Of a DNA stretch of 64,000 nucleotides, positions 62,325 through 64,000 are shown one piece after another. This stretch comes from Tubiluchus corallicola (lineage: Eukaryota; Priapulida; Priapulimorpha; Priapulimorphida; Tubiluchidae). The DNA is taken from positions 61,410 to 125,409 of the forward strand of contig JAQGDQ010000622.1 in assembly GCA_030141605.1 (NCBI GenBank), read 5' to 3'. The notes under the pieces were generated by a model. The model saw only the letters and a list, made by a program, of their open reading frames with translations. It made no database searches and was not told the origin of the DNA. A program made the translations under genes and the position numbers. Every line of letters starts with the position of its first letter. Positions within the stretch are counted from its first letter, which is position 1.

Positions 62325-63482
62325 TTAATATAATATAGAATAATCTCTGACTGTTTTCCAGACTGTGCCTGTATTGTTTTTGGTTGGTTCTTTTTTGTCT
62401 ACTAATATTATAAAATCATGATCAGAATAATCACACGAGAAGTTTTCTTGTACTTGGAAATTGTCTTTAGCGTTTGAGATAAAGTGGTCTATGGTAGTAG
62501 ATGATGTTTTAGTGATTCTTGTGGGTTTATTACTTACGTTTAGTATTTGTGTGTTATATTGGTCCAAGGCTTCTTTATACTTTTTGCACTGAGCAGTATT
62601 TGTTGAACTAATATCGATATTAAAATCCCCCATTAATAAAACTGGTTGATTTTCAAGCACAGCACGTTCGAGTTCAATTTCAAAATGTTCTAAAAAAGTT
62701 TTATATTTTTGATTTGGTGGCTTATAAATGACACCTACAATGTAGTTTTCAATATTACACCAAATTGATTCTATTTTGTTAGTTTTAATTCCTTTGGCTT
62801 CGTTAAATGTCATGTGTTTTGGGATGTACATTGCAACCCCTCCCCCACGTTTATGTGTGGGACGGTCTCGACGTATGAGTGTATGATGAGGCAGTTGTAT
62901 GGAGGCACTGGGTATTTGCTTGTGTAGCCAAGTTTCGGTCATTCCAACGACTAAATTTTCAGATGAACGAATTGTGTCTTTAAGCAATGCATGTTTTTTT
63001 GTCAGACTTTGTATATTGATACATAGAAATTTCAAATTCTTTTTATGTTTTTGCATAAAATCTGCCAGCTCTAAGTCAATGTGGTTTTGCGTGGGGGTTT
63101 GGTTTAAGGGACCTGGATTAGTTTCAGTACAACCAATTATAAGCAACATTTTTAATACTGTTAGAAAATAATCATGGTTACAATTATTTTTAATCCAGTT
63201 TAATAAAGTAGGGGAGTACTGAAACTTGTAATATAAATCTCTAGTATCTGAAAGTGTGCACTTTCTCACATATGAAAACTGTAAAATAGAAGCAGAATAG
63301 CAAAAATTTACGCACGAGTTATTTTCGATCCATTTTTGTGATATTATTACGCAGCAAGACGTGCATACACGTTTCAGTGTACCAGAGATTGGCACTGGAC
63401 ACATCTGTCTTGAGTTTGTACATTCTTTACACAATATTCGTTTATTTTCAGTAAAACTTAAAATTTTTCGTTTAAAATTCAT
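62325..63482 (-). CDS. LINE ORF2, N-terminal region and APE-type endonuclease
   Basis: 385 codons. Residues 1-110 are a cysteine-rich leader. Residues 112-125 read MLLIIGCTETNPGP. The endonuclease follows from about residue 150: LCINIQSL, TETWLH (catalytic Glu), RGGGVAMYIP, VIYKPPN, MGDFNIDI (catalytic Asp and Asn), TTIDHFI and YSDHDFI (catalytic Ser-Asp-His). All key APE residues are present. The frame stops at 62325 through a frameshift. Confidence 0.88.
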   Translation of the reverse strand: MNFKRKILSFTENKRILCKECTNSRQMCPVPISGTLKRVCTSCCVIISQKWIENNSCVNFCYSASILQFSYVRKCTLSDTRDLYYKFQYSPTLLNWIKNNCNHDYFLTVLKMLLIIGCTETNPGPLNQTPTQNHIDLELADFMQKHKKNLKFLCINIQSLTKKHALLKDTIRSSENLVVGMTETWLHKQIPSASIQLPHHTLIRRDRPTHKRGGGVAMYIPKHMTFNEAKGIKTNKIESIWCNIENYIVGVIYKPPNQKYKTFLEHFEIELERAVLENQPVLLMGDFNIDISSTNTAQCKKYKEALDQYNTQILNVSNKPTRITKTSSTTIDHFISNAKDNFQVQENFSCDYSDHDFIILVDKKEPTKNNTGTVWKTVRDYSILY

Positions 63483-63577
63483 GATTAAAATATATGTATA
63501 CTATATCACGCTTATTGCAGTTATTTACAGTTTAGTTCATTCGTGTCTTTAATAAACTGTTTAATAGTTTTTCAAGT

Positions 63578-64000
63578 TTACACAAACTTAGAAATGAATT
63601 CTTTTACTAATCCGGTAAACAGATTTTCAATTTCTGATTTTAATGCCTCTTTTTGAATAGGCTTAGTATCAGCTGAAGGTTTATCAGAGTCATTTGAATA
63701 ATTTACAGGAGTTGGTAATAATGGTAACCTTTTCACTGCATTTGCGTAACTAGCTGGTTTATAATTATACTGACTTTGTGTAAAGCCACGAGTAACTCTA
63801 TCTTTGTTTTGATTAGTCTTAACCCTATACCATCGATTTGGGTCATTAAACAAACATAGTTTAATGCATTCTCGCAGCTTTTGTACACCTAATCTACTCG
63901 GGTGTAATCCGTCTCTCGCAATTAAATTGTCATCTTCAAAATGACATTGCAAATTGCACAAAATGGTATTAGTTTTAGTTGTCAGAGTTTCAAGTTCACT
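63578..64000 (-). CDS. LINE ORF1, C-terminal end (esterase-like)
   Basis: An open frame running off the right edge (the first in-window Met is not the start). ARDGLHPSRLGVQKLRE matches the D-x-x-H block of SGNH/GDSL esterases, which occur in ORF1 of CR1-type LINEs. A lysine/serine-rich tail follows and the stop is at 63578-63580. The catalytic Ser block would be outside the window. Confidence 0.7.
   Translation of the reverse strand, partial: SELETLTTKTNTILCNLQCHFEDDNLIARDGLHPSRLGVQKLRECIKLCLFNDPNRWYRVKTNQNKDRVTRGFTQSQYNYKPASYANAVKRLPLLPTPVNYSNDSDKPSADTKPIQKEALKSEIENLFTGLVKEFISKFV

Larger units (their letters stand above)
60110..64000 (-). mobile_element. CR1/L2-type LINE, 5' end off window
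   Basis: Minus-strand non-LTR element in the intron after E27, antisense to the EGF exons. Order 5' to 3': ORF1 end (63578-64000), ORF2 endonuclease part (62325-63482), linker, reverse transcriptase (60453-62006), 3' UTR (60110-60452) ending in AATAAAGAATTTATATATATA. APE endonuclease plus an ORF1 with an esterase-like end point to the CR1/L2 group. No LTRs seen. Catalytic motifs look intact but ORF2 is split over three frames. Confidence 0.88.

Overview
This is eukaryotic, animal-type DNA. It is AT-rich, with long GT-AG introns, secreted multidomain proteins (tectonin, WSC, Kunitz, EGF, pentraxin/LamG and WAP-like modules) and a dense load of short terminal-inverted-repeat elements plus a LINE. 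An invertebrate metazoan is the best reading. The species cannot be fixed from the sequence. Gene models were built by hand from splice signals and frame continuity; every junction given keeps the reading frame.

Layout. (1) 1-6419, minus strand: a secreted tectonin/beta-propeller gene with four exons (6359-6419, 4927-5178, 2415-2520, 1733-1923). Its 3' part lies off the left edge. (2) 6420-12847: divergent intergenic DNA filled with hAT-like and other inverted-repeat elements. (3) 12848-39654, plus strand: a 17-exon gene. Its product starts with a signal peptide, followed by about five WSC modules, a Kunitz domain, an EGF, a cysteine-poor linker and a pentraxin/LamG-like domain over five exons. 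A 2-kb exon then encodes 12 EGFs, a WAP-like half-domain, one transmembrane helix and a 12-residue tail. AATAAA follows at 39879. (4) 40473-60096, plus strand: 26 separate EGF exons, nearly all exactly 114 bp with phase-1 introns on both sides. There is one exon with a lost cysteine, one fossil exon and one partial exon copy. No start exon is visible, so this array is either an alternative 3' module of gene 3 or a gene whose start I missed. It probably continues to the right. (5) 60110-64000, minus strand: a CR1/L2-type LINE with an ORF1 esterase-like end, an APE endonuclease and a reverse transcriptase. ORF2 is broken by two frameshifts.

The genes look like a cluster of extracellular recognition or adhesion molecules: a secreted lectin-like propeller transcribed divergently from a large WSC/Kunitz/pentraxin/EGF surface protein. 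All 25 intact EGFs in the array carry the C1-x-S-x-P-C2 O-glucose consensus, and 16 carry the O-fucose consensus, as in Notch-type ectodomains. The array shows EGF exon birth and death in progress: a block duplication, an acceptor next to a transposon end, a cysteine loss, a frameshifted fossil and an acceptor shift.

Mobile DNA includes three copies of a pogo/Tigger-like MITE, a second TA-flanked family (two copies), several hAT-like MITEs (one with a perfect 8-bp target duplication), a hAT remnant keeping part of the transposase C-terminus, a piggyBac-like TTAA element, two tRNA-derived SINE candidates, and LINE debris. No rRNA gene, CRISPR array or convincing functional tRNA gene was seen.
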